In this document: positions 43,706 through 51,487 of the stretch, one piece after another
How the letters are laid out: each line of letters begins with the position of its first letter
Numbering within the stretch: position 1 is the stretch's first letter
Assembly (NCBI GenBank): GCA_945925985.1
Contig: CAMELV010000019.1
Coordinates: 1 to 64,000 of the forward strand
From: Comamonas sp. lk
GTDB taxonomy: Bacteria > Pseudomonadota > Gammaproteobacteria > Burkholderiales > Burkholderiaceae_C
DNA length: 64,000 nt
Reading direction: 5' to 3'
Translations under genes and position numbers: made by a program
Notes under the pieces: generated by a model
Seen by the model: only the letters and a program-made list of their open reading frames with translations
The model's database searches: none
What the model was told of the DNA's origin: nothing

Positions 43706-44719
43706 ATGGCCCAAGTCTTAATTGATAACTTGACCAAACGCTGGGGTGGACACACAGCCGTCAACAATGTCAGTTTGCTTGTACCGCAAGGCCAACTCGT
43801 GGCCATACTGGGCCCCTCTGGGTGCGGAAAATCAACTCTCTTGCGGCTGATTGCTGGATTAGAAGAACCAAGCGCCGGCCGGGTCGAGATCAACGGTCAG
43901 GACGTGACCAAGTTATCGCCCTCAGAACGGCAGATCTCCATGGTGTTTCAGTCTTATGCGCTGTTTCCGCACCTGTCCGTGGCAGAGAACGTCATCTTCG
44001 GCTTGAAGGTGCGAAAAGTAGGTCGGGCAGACCGTGATGCGCGGCTCAAGCGTGTGGCAGAGTTGGTCGAGTTGACACCCTACCTTGACCGCAAGCCCGC
44101 GCAGTTGTCGGGCGGGCAACGGCAACGTGTCGCCCTTGCGCGGGCCATTATTGCCGAACAGCCGGTGTGCCTGATGGACGAACCGCTGTCCAACTTGGAT
44201 GCGCAGCTTCGGCATGAGATGCGGGTTGAAATCCGTGCCCTGCAACAGCGCCTGGGCATGACCATGGTTTACGTCACGCACGACCAAACAGAAGCCATGA
44301 CCATGGCTGATCTGGTGGTTTTGATGCGAAACGGCGGCATTGAGCAAGCAGGTGCGCCTGCTGACATCTACAACCACCCGGCGACATCGTTCGTGGCCAG
44401 CTTTGTGGGGGCGCCCCCCATGAATCTGGTGCCGGACGGCACTGTTGTCAGAGGCATCCGGCCTGAGCATGTCCATCTGGGTGCAGGGGGTGATGGCGAC
44501 ATCGTGCGAAACGGCAAGGTCACTGCTGTCGAATACATGGGCGCTGACACCATCGTCACCGCACTGACTGGCCAGGCGCATCGCGTGGCCATGCGCCTGC
44601 CTGGCGCATCGGCGCTGCGCCCTGGTGATGCGCTTGATTTTCACTGGCGCCAGCAGGACGAAAGTCTGTTCGACACCGCAGGCATGCGGCTCACCAAGTC
44701 GCACACGGCGCTGGCCTAG
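43706..44719 (+). CDS. ABC transporter ATP-binding protein (UgpC/MalK type)
   Basis: 337 residues: NBD about 1-235 with Walker A GPSGCGKSTLLRLIAG, FQSYALFPHLSV, signature QLSGGQRQRVALARAI, Walker B CLMDEPLSNLDA, YVTHDQTEAMTMAD; then a C-terminal TOBE/OB domain (GIRPEHVHLG, VTAVEYMGADTIVTAL). The C-terminal part is slightly shorter than E. coli UgpC (356). First gene of an ATPase-binding protein-permease-permease operon. Confidence 0.92.
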   Translation: MAQVLIDNLTKRWGGHTAVNNVSLLVPQGQLVAILGPSGCGKSTLLRLIAGLEEPSAGRVEINGQDVTKLSPSERQISMVFQSYALFPHLSVAENVIFGLKVRKVGRADRDARLKRVAELVELTPYLDRKPAQLSGGQRQRVALARAIIAEQPVCLMDEPLSNLDAQLRHEMRVEIRALQQRLGMTMVYVTHDQTEAMTMADLVVLMRNGGIEQAGAPADIYNHPATSFVASFVGAPPMNLVPDGTVVRGIRPEHVHLGAGGDGDIVRNGKVTAVEYMGADTIVTALTGQAHRVAMRLPGASALRPGDALDFHWRQQDESLFDTAGMRLTKSHTALA

Positions 44720-44762
44720 ATTCGCCCCCTCACAACAAGATCACTGTCACATCCACCCAACC

Positions 44763-44778
44763 CGAGCCCAAGGGCTCG
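44763..44778 (+). promoter_or_regulatory. Hairpin ahead of the solute-binding protein gene
   Basis: Perfect inverted repeat CGAGCCC-AA-GGGCTCG in the 80-bp gap between the ATPase and binding-protein genes, 21 bp before the latter's ATG and not followed by T residues. Not a terminator by sequence; a stem at this place could stabilise the processed downstream mRNA so that the binding protein is made in excess. Confidence 0.45.
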
Positions 44779-44799
44779 CAACATGAGAGAGAGAGCAAG

Positions 44800-46089
44800 A
44801 TGTCGAATATTTCACGCCGGACCTTTACCGCATTGGCCGTGGCCGCCGGTTTTGCATCCACCAACGCGTCTGCTGCAGATGTCGAAGTGCGGATGTACTT
44901 CCCGGTCGCCGTTGGCGGGCCAGTCACCAAGATCATCGACGACTACGCCGCTGGTTTCGAGAAAGAAAACCCCGGCATCAAGATCAAACCGATCTATGCC
45001 GGCGACTACCAACAGACCGTGGCCAAAGTCCTGACCGCCATCAAAGGCGGCGACACCCCTGAGACAGCTATTTTGCTGGCCGCCGACCTGTTCCTGTTGA
45101 CCGACGAAGATGCCGTGGTGCCGATGGACGACTTCGTCAAGACCGCCGATGACACAGCATGGATGAACACGTTTTACCCCGCCTTCATGGAAAACGCCAA
45201 GCTCAAGGGCAAGACTTACGCGATCCCGTTCCAGCGCTCCACCCCCGTTCTGTACTGGAACAAGGACGCCTTCAAAGCGGCCGGCCTCAACCCTGAAAAA
45301 GGTCCGGCCACCTGGGCCGAGATGCGGGACATGGCCAAGAAGCTGACCAAGAAGGACGCGTCAGGCGCCACCACCCAATGGGGTGTCCAGATTCCCTCTG
45401 ATGGCAATACCTCCTGGCTGTTCACCGGCATCACGACCGGCGCTGGCGCCCGTCTGACCAACGCCGATGGCAACAAAGTGGCCTTTGACGACCCCAAGGT
45501 GATCGAATCAATTCAGAGCTGGTACAACCTGTCGAAGGTCGATGGCGTACAACCGTCAGGCTTGATCTCCTGGGGTGCGACGCCGCGCGACTTTCTTGAA
45601 GGCAAGGCGGCCATGATCTGGCACACCACCGGCAACCTCACCAACATCAAGACGAACGCAAAGTTCGGCTTCGGTGTGTCCTACCTGCCGGGCATCCGGC
45701 AAAACGGAGCGCCAACAGGCGGCGGTAACTTCTACATCTTCAAGGGCGTCCCCAAGGTGAAGCAAGAAGCCGCATTCAAGTTCATCAAGTGGATGACAAC
45801 GCCGGCACGCGCAGCAGAGTGGTCGGTCAAGACAGGCTATGTCGCGACGTCCGCTGCCGCCTACGACACGCCCGAGATGAAGGCCTACACCGCAAGCTTC
45901 CCACAGGCTATCGTGGCTCGTGATCAACTCAAATTTGCCGTGTCAGAACTGACCACCCATGAGAACCAGCGCGTGGCTAAGGTGTTTAACGACGCTCTGC
46001 AGTCCATCATGACAGGCTCACGTTCCGCCGAGGCAGCCCTGAAAGACGCGCAACGCGAAGGCGAGCGCATCCTGAAAGACTTCAAGTAA
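44800..46089 (+). CDS. ABC transporter solute-binding protein (UgpB type, SBP family 1)
   Basis: 429 residues. N terminus SRRTFTALAVAAGFASTNASA is a good Tat-like signal followed by an ASA/AD cleavage site. Mature family-1 binding protein: YFPVAVGGPVTKIIDDYAAGFEKENPGIKIKPIYAGDYQQT, YAIPFQRSTPVLYWNKDAFKAAGLNPEKGPATW, FLEGKAAMIWHTTGNLTNI and PTGGGNFYIFKGVPK. It resembles glycerol-3-phosphate or glycerophosphodiester binders, but related proteins bind sugars and polyols. Preceded by GA-rich sequence serving as ribosome site. Confidence 0.9.
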   Translation: MSNISRRTFTALAVAAGFASTNASAADVEVRMYFPVAVGGPVTKIIDDYAAGFEKENPGIKIKPIYAGDYQQTVAKVLTAIKGGDTPETAILLAADLFLLTDEDAVVPMDDFVKTADDTAWMNTFYPAFMENAKLKGKTYAIPFQRSTPVLYWNKDAFKAAGLNPEKGPATWAEMRDMAKKLTKKDASGATTQWGVQIPSDGNTSWLFTGITTGAGARLTNADGNKVAFDDPKVIESIQSWYNLSKVDGVQPSGLISWGATPRDFLEGKAAMIWHTTGNLTNIKTNAKFGFGVSYLPGIRQNGAPTGGGNFYIFKGVPKVKQEAAFKFIKWMTTPARAAEWSVKTGYVATSAAAYDTPEMKAYTASFPQAIVARDQLKFAVSELTTHENQRVAKVFNDALQSIMTGSRSAEAALKDAQREGERILKDFK

Positions 46090-46123
46090 TCAACTGTCAG
46101 CAGTCAAAGCGCCAGCAGCCACC

Positions 46124-46999
46124 ATGACCGGAACACGCAACACCGTTCATGCCTGGCTGCTGGTGCTGCCTGCCTGCGTGTTGTTGGCAGCCTTCACGCA
46201 CATCCCGATCATCACCACGTTCATCCACAGTTTTTATTCAACGCCCAAACCGCGGCGGCCGTCCCGTTTTGTCGGCTTCGACAATTACGAGGCCATGCTG
46301 GCCGACCCGATCTTCTGGAAGTCGCTGTGGAATAACCTGCTTTATGCCGGTGTCTCGGTACCCGTATCGATTGCGCTCGCTTTGGCCATGGCCTTGTTTG
46401 TCAACAGCAAACTCCGGGGCCAAGGGGCTCTTCGACTCGCCTATTTCACGCCCACGGTGCTGCCGATGATCGCTGTGGCGAACATCTGGTTGTTTTTCTA
46501 CAACCCGCAATATGGTCTGATTGACCAACTGCTCAAACCTTTCGGCGTTGTGGGCGTCAACTGGCTCGGCTCACAGGGCACTGCGCTGTGGTGTCTGATC
46601 GTGGTCGGAATCTGGAAGGAAGCCGGCTTCTTCATGATTTTCTATCTGGCAGCCTTGCAGCAAATTTCGACTGAGTTAAGGGAATGTGCTGCTATTGAAG
46701 GCGCCAGTCGCTGGACATTTTTTTGGCGTGTCAGCTTTCCCCTGCTAATGCCAACCACCCTGTTCGTGATGATCAACGCCGTGATCAATGCCTTCCGTTT
46801 GGTGGACCATATTTTTGTCATGACGGGCGGTGGGCCCGACAACGCGACTTCCGTGCTGCTGTACCAAATTTACGTGGTCGGCTTCAAGTTTTTTGACCAA
46901 GCCTATGCAGCGACCTTGACCATTGTGCTGTTGCTCATCCTTGGCGTCATCGCCATCGGACAGTTCTTGCTGGCCGACAAGCGGGTTCATTACCAATGA
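46124..46999 (+). CDS. ABC transporter permease (UgpA/MalF type)
   Basis: 291 residues, six TM segments. ATG 46124. PNGVV-like region is LAYFTPTVLPMIAVANIWLFFYNPQYGLIDQLLKPFG; EAA loop LQQISTELRECAAIEGASRWTFFWRVSFPLLMPTT; then LVDHIFVMTGGGPDNATSVLLYQIYVVGF, highly characteristic of the group. Overlaps the second permease gene by four bases. Confidence 0.92.
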   Translation: MTGTRNTVHAWLLVLPACVLLAAFTHIPIITTFIHSFYSTPKPRRPSRFVGFDNYEAMLADPIFWKSLWNNLLYAGVSVPVSIALALAMALFVNSKLRGQGALRLAYFTPTVLPMIAVANIWLFFYNPQYGLIDQLLKPFGVVGVNWLGSQGTALWCLIVVGIWKEAGFFMIFYLAALQQISTELRECAAIEGASRWTFFWRVSFPLLMPTTLFVMINAVINAFRLVDHIFVMTGGGPDNATSVLLYQIYVVGFKFFDQAYAATLTIVLLLILGVIAIGQFLLADKRVHYQ

Positions 47000-47823
47000 G
47001 CATGGTCGACAACAAAGGCCTGGCCAGCGAAGTCGTTGAGACCATCGCGGCCTGGATGTTGGGCTTGCTGTGGATACTGCCGCTGCTGTTTGCCATCTGG
47101 ACCGCTATCCATCCCAGCGCCTACGTGGCCAAGTTTGACCTGCTGGCCCCCATCACCGCGCAGAATTTCATCACTGCCTGGGAATCAGCCCCCTTTGCCC
47201 GGTATTTTCTGAACACCATGTTGTTGGTGACCGGTATTTTGCTGGCCCAGTTTGTCCTGTGCACCTTGGCTGCATTTGCTTTTGCCAGGTTCGAGTTCAA
47301 GGGTCGGGACACCCTGTTTATGTTGGTGCTGGTTCAACTGATGGTGGCGCCCGATGTGCTGCTGCTGGAGAACTACATCACCATTCGCCGGCTTGGCCTG
47401 GTGGACACGCTTCCGGCAATTGCCCTGCCCTACTTAGCCTCTGCCTTCGGCATTTTTCTGCTGCGGCAAACGTTCAAAGCTATTCCCAAGGACTTTGAAG
47501 AGGCAGCACGGATTGAGGGTTGCTCGACCCTGGGTGTCCTGTGGCGCGTTTATGTGCCGCTTGGCAAGCCCATCTACCTCGCCTATGGACTGGTGTTGGT
47601 CAGCTTTCATTGGAATAATTTTCTTTGGCCGCTGATCATCACAAACTCGGTCACGACACGGCCTTTGACCGTTGGACTGGCCATATTTGCCTCAGTCGAT
47701 CAAGGCATTGACTGGTCCATCATTTGCGCGGCAACGCTGATGACATCCGGGCCCTTGCTGATTGCTTTCTTGCTGTTCCAGCGGCAATTTGTGCAGAGCT
47801 TTATGCAGACTGGCATCAAGTAG
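46996..47823 (+). CDS. ABC transporter permease (UgpE/MalG type)
   Basis: 275 residues, six TM segments. FARYFLNTMLLVTGILLAQFVLCTLAAFAFARFEFKGRDTLFMLVLVQLMVAPDVLLL and the EAA loop FKAIPKDFEEAARIEGCSTLGVLWRVYVPLGKP mark the UgpE/MalG partner. Ends the operon. The usual glycerophosphodiesterase gene (ugpQ) is not next to it. Confidence 0.92.
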   Translation: MSMVDNKGLASEVVETIAAWMLGLLWILPLLFAIWTAIHPSAYVAKFDLLAPITAQNFITAWESAPFARYFLNTMLLVTGILLAQFVLCTLAAFAFARFEFKGRDTLFMLVLVQLMVAPDVLLLENYITIRRLGLVDTLPAIALPYLASAFGIFLLRQTFKAIPKDFEEAARIEGCSTLGVLWRVYVPLGKPIYLAYGLVLVSFHWNNFLWPLIITNSVTTRPLTVGLAIFASVDQGIDWSIICAATLMTSGPLLIAFLLFQRQFVQSFMQTGIK

Positions 47824-48146
47824 CGCCAACGCCGGCCTGCCTTACTTTGCTTGCCCAGGCAAGCGCGAATAAGGTCGCAGCACATCGCCGAGTGCAGCAA
47901 ACACAGCCAGGTTGCCGGCCATGCACTCGGGGGACTGGAGAAACTCTGTCCTTTATGCCTGAACGATGGTGGGAATGTGCGAACGTTCCTGATCCGCCAA
48001 AATTGCATCAACGTTCAGAGCTGCAATTCGATTGTGACTACCAAAAACCACACTGACTGTGACTGGCGGCTGGCACGCTCCTCCCTGGCCGCTGGCGCTG
48101 GAGTGCGCTACCCTTCAGGCTCATCCCTTTGAGCACTGCACCCAAC
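47824..48146. other. 323-bp intergenic region
   Basis: Short frames exist on both strands but none resembles a known family or has a ribosome site. A small inverted sequence TGCTTGCCCAGGCAAGC at about 47847-47863 (GCTTGCC/GGCAAGC, 1- to 3-nt loop) lies 25 bp after the permease stop and could be a weak terminator stem, although no T tract follows. Confidence 0.4.
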
Positions 48147-49091
48147 ATGCCCCACCCGCCGACGTCCCCAACCTGGTTTGATGCCTTTGACCGCCGTGAA
48201 TTCAGGCTGCCTCAGGCCCTGCTGCACGCCCGCGTGCCACGCGACGCACCTGACGGCCGCCCAGCCCTGCTGCTGTTGCACGGTTTCCCGCAGACCCATG
48301 TGATGTGGCAGCGGATGGCAGCCCGACTGGCCCAGGACTTTTACCTGGTGATGCCGGACCTGCGCGGCTACGGCGACTCCAGCAAACCGGCGGGCCTGCC
48401 CGATCACAGCAGCTACAGCAAGCGCGCCCTGGCGCAAGATATGGCTGATTTGATGGATGCGCTGGGCGTGGCACGCTTCGCGGTCTGCGGCCATGACCGG
48501 GGTGGCAGGGTGGCGCACCGGTTGGCAGTGGACCACCCAGGCCGGGTCAGCAGCCTGTGCGTGATCGACATCGCACCCACCCTGGACATGTACGCTGCCA
48601 CCGACATGGCCTTTGCCAGAGCCTATTACCACTGGTTTCACCTGATCCAGCCCGCGCCCCTGCCCGAGACCATGATTGCCGGCAACCCGCTGCCCTACCT
48701 GCACCACACGCTTGGCGGCTGGGGCACCGGAGGTTTGGCACACATCGAGCCCCAGGCGCTGGCCGACTACGAGCGCTGCTTTGTGCTGCCCGGCACCATC
48801 CATGCCATTTGCGAGGACTACCGCGCCAGCGCTGGCATCGACCTTGAGCACGACCGCGAGAGTCGCGCGCGGGGGGAAAAAATTGCCTGCGATACCCTGG
48901 TGCTTTGGGGCGAACGCGGCGTAGTGCAGAGGCTGTTTCAACCGCTCGAACTGTGGCAGGCCCAGTGCGCAGGCCGAGTCAGCGGCCATGCCATGCCGGC
49001 CGGGCACTTTATACCGGAGGAGTTGCCAGAAGCCACCGCCGTCGCCTTAGCCGAGTTTTTGCCCGTTAATGCAGCGGGCACTGCGCCATGA
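48147..49091 (+). CDS. Probable fluoroacetate/haloacetate dehalogenase (alpha/beta hydrolase)
   Basis: 314 residues from ATG 48147 (an in-frame TTG lies 18 bp upstream). Matches fluoroacetate dehalogenases at every functional position I can recall: LLHGFPQTHVMW (oxyanion), MPDLRGYGDSSKP (Arg pair binding the carboxylate: DLRG), nucleophile Asp in VCGHDRGGRVAHRLA, acid in VIDIAPT region, YYHWFHLIQPAPLPE (halide His-Trp), CEDYRASAGIDLEHD (halide Tyr), and base His in AGHFIPEE. Hydrolyses C-F or C-Cl in haloacetates to glycolate. It overlaps the following SDR gene by four bases. Confidence 0.85.
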   Translation: MPHPPTSPTWFDAFDRREFRLPQALLHARVPRDAPDGRPALLLLHGFPQTHVMWQRMAARLAQDFYLVMPDLRGYGDSSKPAGLPDHSSYSKRALAQDMADLMDALGVARFAVCGHDRGGRVAHRLAVDHPGRVSSLCVIDIAPTLDMYAATDMAFARAYYHWFHLIQPAPLPETMIAGNPLPYLHHTLGGWGTGGLAHIEPQALADYERCFVLPGTIHAICEDYRASAGIDLEHDRESRARGEKIACDTLVLWGERGVVQRLFQPLELWQAQCAGRVSGHAMPAGHFIPEELPEATAVALAEFLPVNAAGTAP

Positions 49092-49825
49092 CCGAGCAAC
49101 TGCCACACAGCCCTAGCCCTTCGCCAATCGGCGGCTTGGCGCTGGTGATCGGTGCCAGTGGCGGCATCGGCGCCGCCCTTCTGGCTCGGTTGCAACTGGA
49201 TGACCGTTTTGACCGTTTTGACCGGGTGCTGGGGCTGTCGCGCCACAGCCAACCGGCGCTCGACCTGCTGGACCAGGCCAGCATCGCCCAAGCCGCCGCC
49301 CACGTGGCCGGGCTGGGTGTGCCGCTGCGCTTGCTGATCGACGCCACGGGCCTGCTGCATGGCCCAGGACTGCAGCCCGAAAAGAGCTGGCAGCAACTCG
49401 ACCCGGTGCAGATGGCGCAGGCCTTTGCCATCAACGCCATCGGGCCGGCGCTATTGATGAAACACTTTTTGCCGCTGTTGCCGCGTGAGGGGCGCTCGGT
49501 ATTCGCCACCCTGTCGGCCATGGTCGGCAGCATCGGTGATAACCAGCTTGGCGGCTGGTACAGCTACCGCGCCAGCAAAGCGGCGCTGAACCAGCTGGTA
49601 CGAACCGCCGCCATCGAGCTGCGCCGGCGCCAGCCCCAGGCGCTGTGCGTGGCGCTTCACCCGGGCACGGTGGCTACCAACCTGTCAGCACCCTTTGCCA
49701 AAACCGGCCTACAGGTACAAACGCGAGACCATGCTGCAGCCCGCTTGCTGGGCGTGATAGAGGGCCTTCAGGCGGCTGATTCGGGTGGCTTCTTCAACCA
49801 CGACGGCAGCGTGCTGCCCTGGTGA
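49088..49825 (+). CDS. Short-chain dehydrogenase (C-factor-like)
   Basis: 245 residues. GGLALVIGASGGIGAALLARL (cofactor loop), LIDATGLLHGPG in place of NNAG, FATLSAMVGSIGDN (catalytic Ser), WYSYRASKAALNQLVRTAAIEL (YxxxK) and LHPGTVATNLSAPF. The pattern of LHPG-V-T-L and a C-terminal GGFFNHDGSVLPW is that of C-factor/CsgA-like SDRs. Start overlaps the dehalogenase stop, so the two are translated together. Substrate unknown. Confidence 0.88.
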   Translation: MTEQLPHSPSPSPIGGLALVIGASGGIGAALLARLQLDDRFDRFDRVLGLSRHSQPALDLLDQASIAQAAAHVAGLGVPLRLLIDATGLLHGPGLQPEKSWQQLDPVQMAQAFAINAIGPALLMKHFLPLLPREGRSVFATLSAMVGSIGDNQLGGWYSYRASKAALNQLVRTAAIELRRRQPQALCVALHPGTVATNLSAPFAKTGLQVQTRDHAAARLLGVIEGLQAADSGGFFNHDGSVLPW

Positions 49826-49872
49826 GACGCGCTGCCACGGATGGTGAGAACCCCAGCGGACGTGCCGGCCAA

Positions 49873-50277
49873 TCAAACCGGGACGTTTTTTGAAAAATAC
49901 CTGACGCCAGGCAAACCCTCAAAGTGCTGGTCCTGCGTCCAGAGCAGGGCGTGGTGGGCCTGGGCCGTGGCATAAATCAGGCCGTCCGCCATGGGCAAGC
50001 CGTTTGCAGCGCCACTCAATGCCAAATTCAGATTGATGTCGACCACCTGCCCTTCGCGCATCAGGGCTACCGCCTGGTTGGCAGCCGCAGGACCAAACTC
50101 TCGAAGGGCCACTTTATAGACCTCGTACAGGGTGATGATCGGGACGATCAAGGCACCGGTGGTGGCAATGCACTCGGCGAACAAGTCAGCGCGGGGCGAA
50201 TCACTGAAGTACTCCAGCCAGCAAGACGAATCCAGCACCACCCCCTGCTGCTGCACAGTCGGCTTTTTGCGCACCAT
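49873..50277 (-). CDS. VapC-like PIN-domain toxin
   Basis: 134 residues. PIN ribonuclease fold with the acidic site: VVLDSSCWLEYF (Asp), ITLYEVYKVALRE (Glu), MADGLIYATAQAHHALLWTQDQHFEGL (two Asp). Likely a tRNA/rRNA-cleaving toxin. Its ATG overlaps the stop of the AbrB-type antitoxin gene by one base, the classic vapBC arrangement. Confidence 0.88.
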   Translation of the reverse strand: MVRKKPTVQQQGVVLDSSCWLEYFSDSPRADLFAECIATTGALIVPIITLYEVYKVALREFGPAAANQAVALMREGQVVDINLNLALSGAANGLPMADGLIYATAQAHHALLWTQDQHFEGLPGVRYFSKNVPV

Positions 50278-50492
50278 CAGAACCGCTCGGGTTCGTTGGG
50301 CACCTCAACGCTGCGCAGGCCCGTGAGCAAACCCCGGTACTGCGACGGCGTTTTGACCGGCACCAACTGGATCACGCCATTGATCTCAAACACGCTCATG
50401 CGACTACCGGGCAGGATGCCACCAGCCTCCCTGATTTCACGGGGTATCACAACTTGGAACTTGGGTGAAACGACAACGGTTTGATTTTTCAT
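50277..50492 (-). CDS. VapB-like antitoxin, AbrB/MazE fold
   Basis: 71 residues from ATG 50492 (MKNQTVVVSPKFQVVIPREI); ATGs at 50501 and 50504 and a TTG at 50516 are alternatives and no ribosome site decides. SPKFQVVIPREIREAGGILPGSRMSVFEINGVIQLVPV is a full SpoVT/AbrB swapped-hairpin DNA-binding domain; the C-terminal tail (PSQYRGLLTGLRSVEVPNEPERF) would cover the toxin. Confidence 0.87.
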   Translation of the reverse strand: MKNQTVVVSPKFQVVIPREIREAGGILPGSRMSVFEINGVIQLVPVKTPSQYRGLLTGLRSVEVPNEPERF

Positions 50493-50554
50493 ATCGATCA
50501 TCATAACGTTGTACAAAAATACTGTCGATCGGCAGAATCAGTCCCGAGGTTAAC

Positions 50555-51373
50555 TCAGGCGCCGTGACACTTCTTGTACTTCTTGCCGCTGCCGCAAAAA
50601 CAAGGGTCATTGCGGCCGGGGGTGGGCTTGGCGTAGATGGTTTCTACCCTCGGGCCAAGATGGCGCCACAGCTCGCGCAAGTCGTACACCGCCCAGATGG
50701 CCGCTGCTAAGGCTTCCATGCGTTGAAGACTCACGCTGGGCGGGCTGTCGTCGTCAAACACGGCCACGGTGGGTTCATCGGTGTCGTCCTCGGTCAGCGC
50801 CACCATGGCCTGCAAGGCGCCGTCCAACAGCTTGGCCGCGTCTTTTTCACGCGGTGGCACCCACTCCTCAGGCCAGGTCTCCACGGCAAACATAAAGCCC
50901 AGCGCCCAGATTTGGCCAAAAGCGGGCAGCACGTCTTGACCCAGCGCGGCGCGCTCCTCGTCTGGCAGTGCCGCCACTGCGCCACGCACATCCATCACTT
51001 CAGGGTGATAAGCAGCCTCGTCGTCCAGGCCCTTCACGTCGGCGTCGAGCCCGGTAGCCACTTCATGCCAGCGACGCAACCACAGGTCCATGAACCGCTC
51101 GCGCTGCGCGGCATCGGCAAAACCACCGCCATGGGGCTCAGGGGCTTCACCCTCGTCCGCCAAGTCCAGCAAGACAGACAGGTAGTCGGCTGTCGGAATC
51201 GCGCGGCGGCAGCACACCAAGGCTGCCAGAAAACCTTCGCAAAACTCCCATTGCGGCGTTTCGTCGGAACGGCTGCGAAGGTCGTCCAGGATCAGGTCCA
51301 GCGCGTCATAATCTTCGGGCGCCAGCGGTACAAGCACGGCAGTCGCAGTGGGTGGCAGGGGGGTATCGGTCAT
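50555..51373 (-). CDS. UPF0149/YecA family protein with SEC-C zinc motif
   Basis: 272 residues from ATG 51373. N-terminal all-helical UPF0149 domain ([40 protein letters not shown]...EWVPP) and a C-terminal SEC-C motif [21 protein letters not shown], whose CxC...CH ligands bind zinc, as in SecA and YecA. YecA-type proteins bind ribosomes, suggesting a role in translation or export. Low isoelectric, Asp/Glu-rich. Confidence 0.9.
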   Translation of the reverse strand: MTDTPLPPTATAVLVPLAPEDYDALDLILDDLRSRSDETPQWEFCEGFLAALVCCRRAIPTADYLSVLLDLADEGEAPEPHGGGFADAAQRERFMDLWLRRWHEVATGLDADVKGLDDEAAYHPEVMDVRGAVAALPDEERAALGQDVLPAFGQIWALGFMFAVETWPEEWVPPREKDAAKLLDGALQAMVALTEDDTDEPTVAVFDDDSPPSVSLQRMEALAAAIWAVYDLRELWRHLGPRVETIYAKPTPGRNDPCFCGSGKKYKKCHGA

Positions 51374-51487
51374 CACAGGGCTCAGGGTTACGGCCCGGAC
51401 TGAGCTCGGGCAACGCCAGATTTTGCACCGGCGGGCTGGGCAAAGGCGGCTGTCGCTGTTATGGTCGGGCCTTCAGGAGATGCCCCG

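Noticed and set aside
47824-48128. Possible transposase or gene remnant between the Ugp-type operon and the dehalogenase
   Set aside because: Short frames on both strands were read but none showed a recognisable transposase, integrase or other domain.
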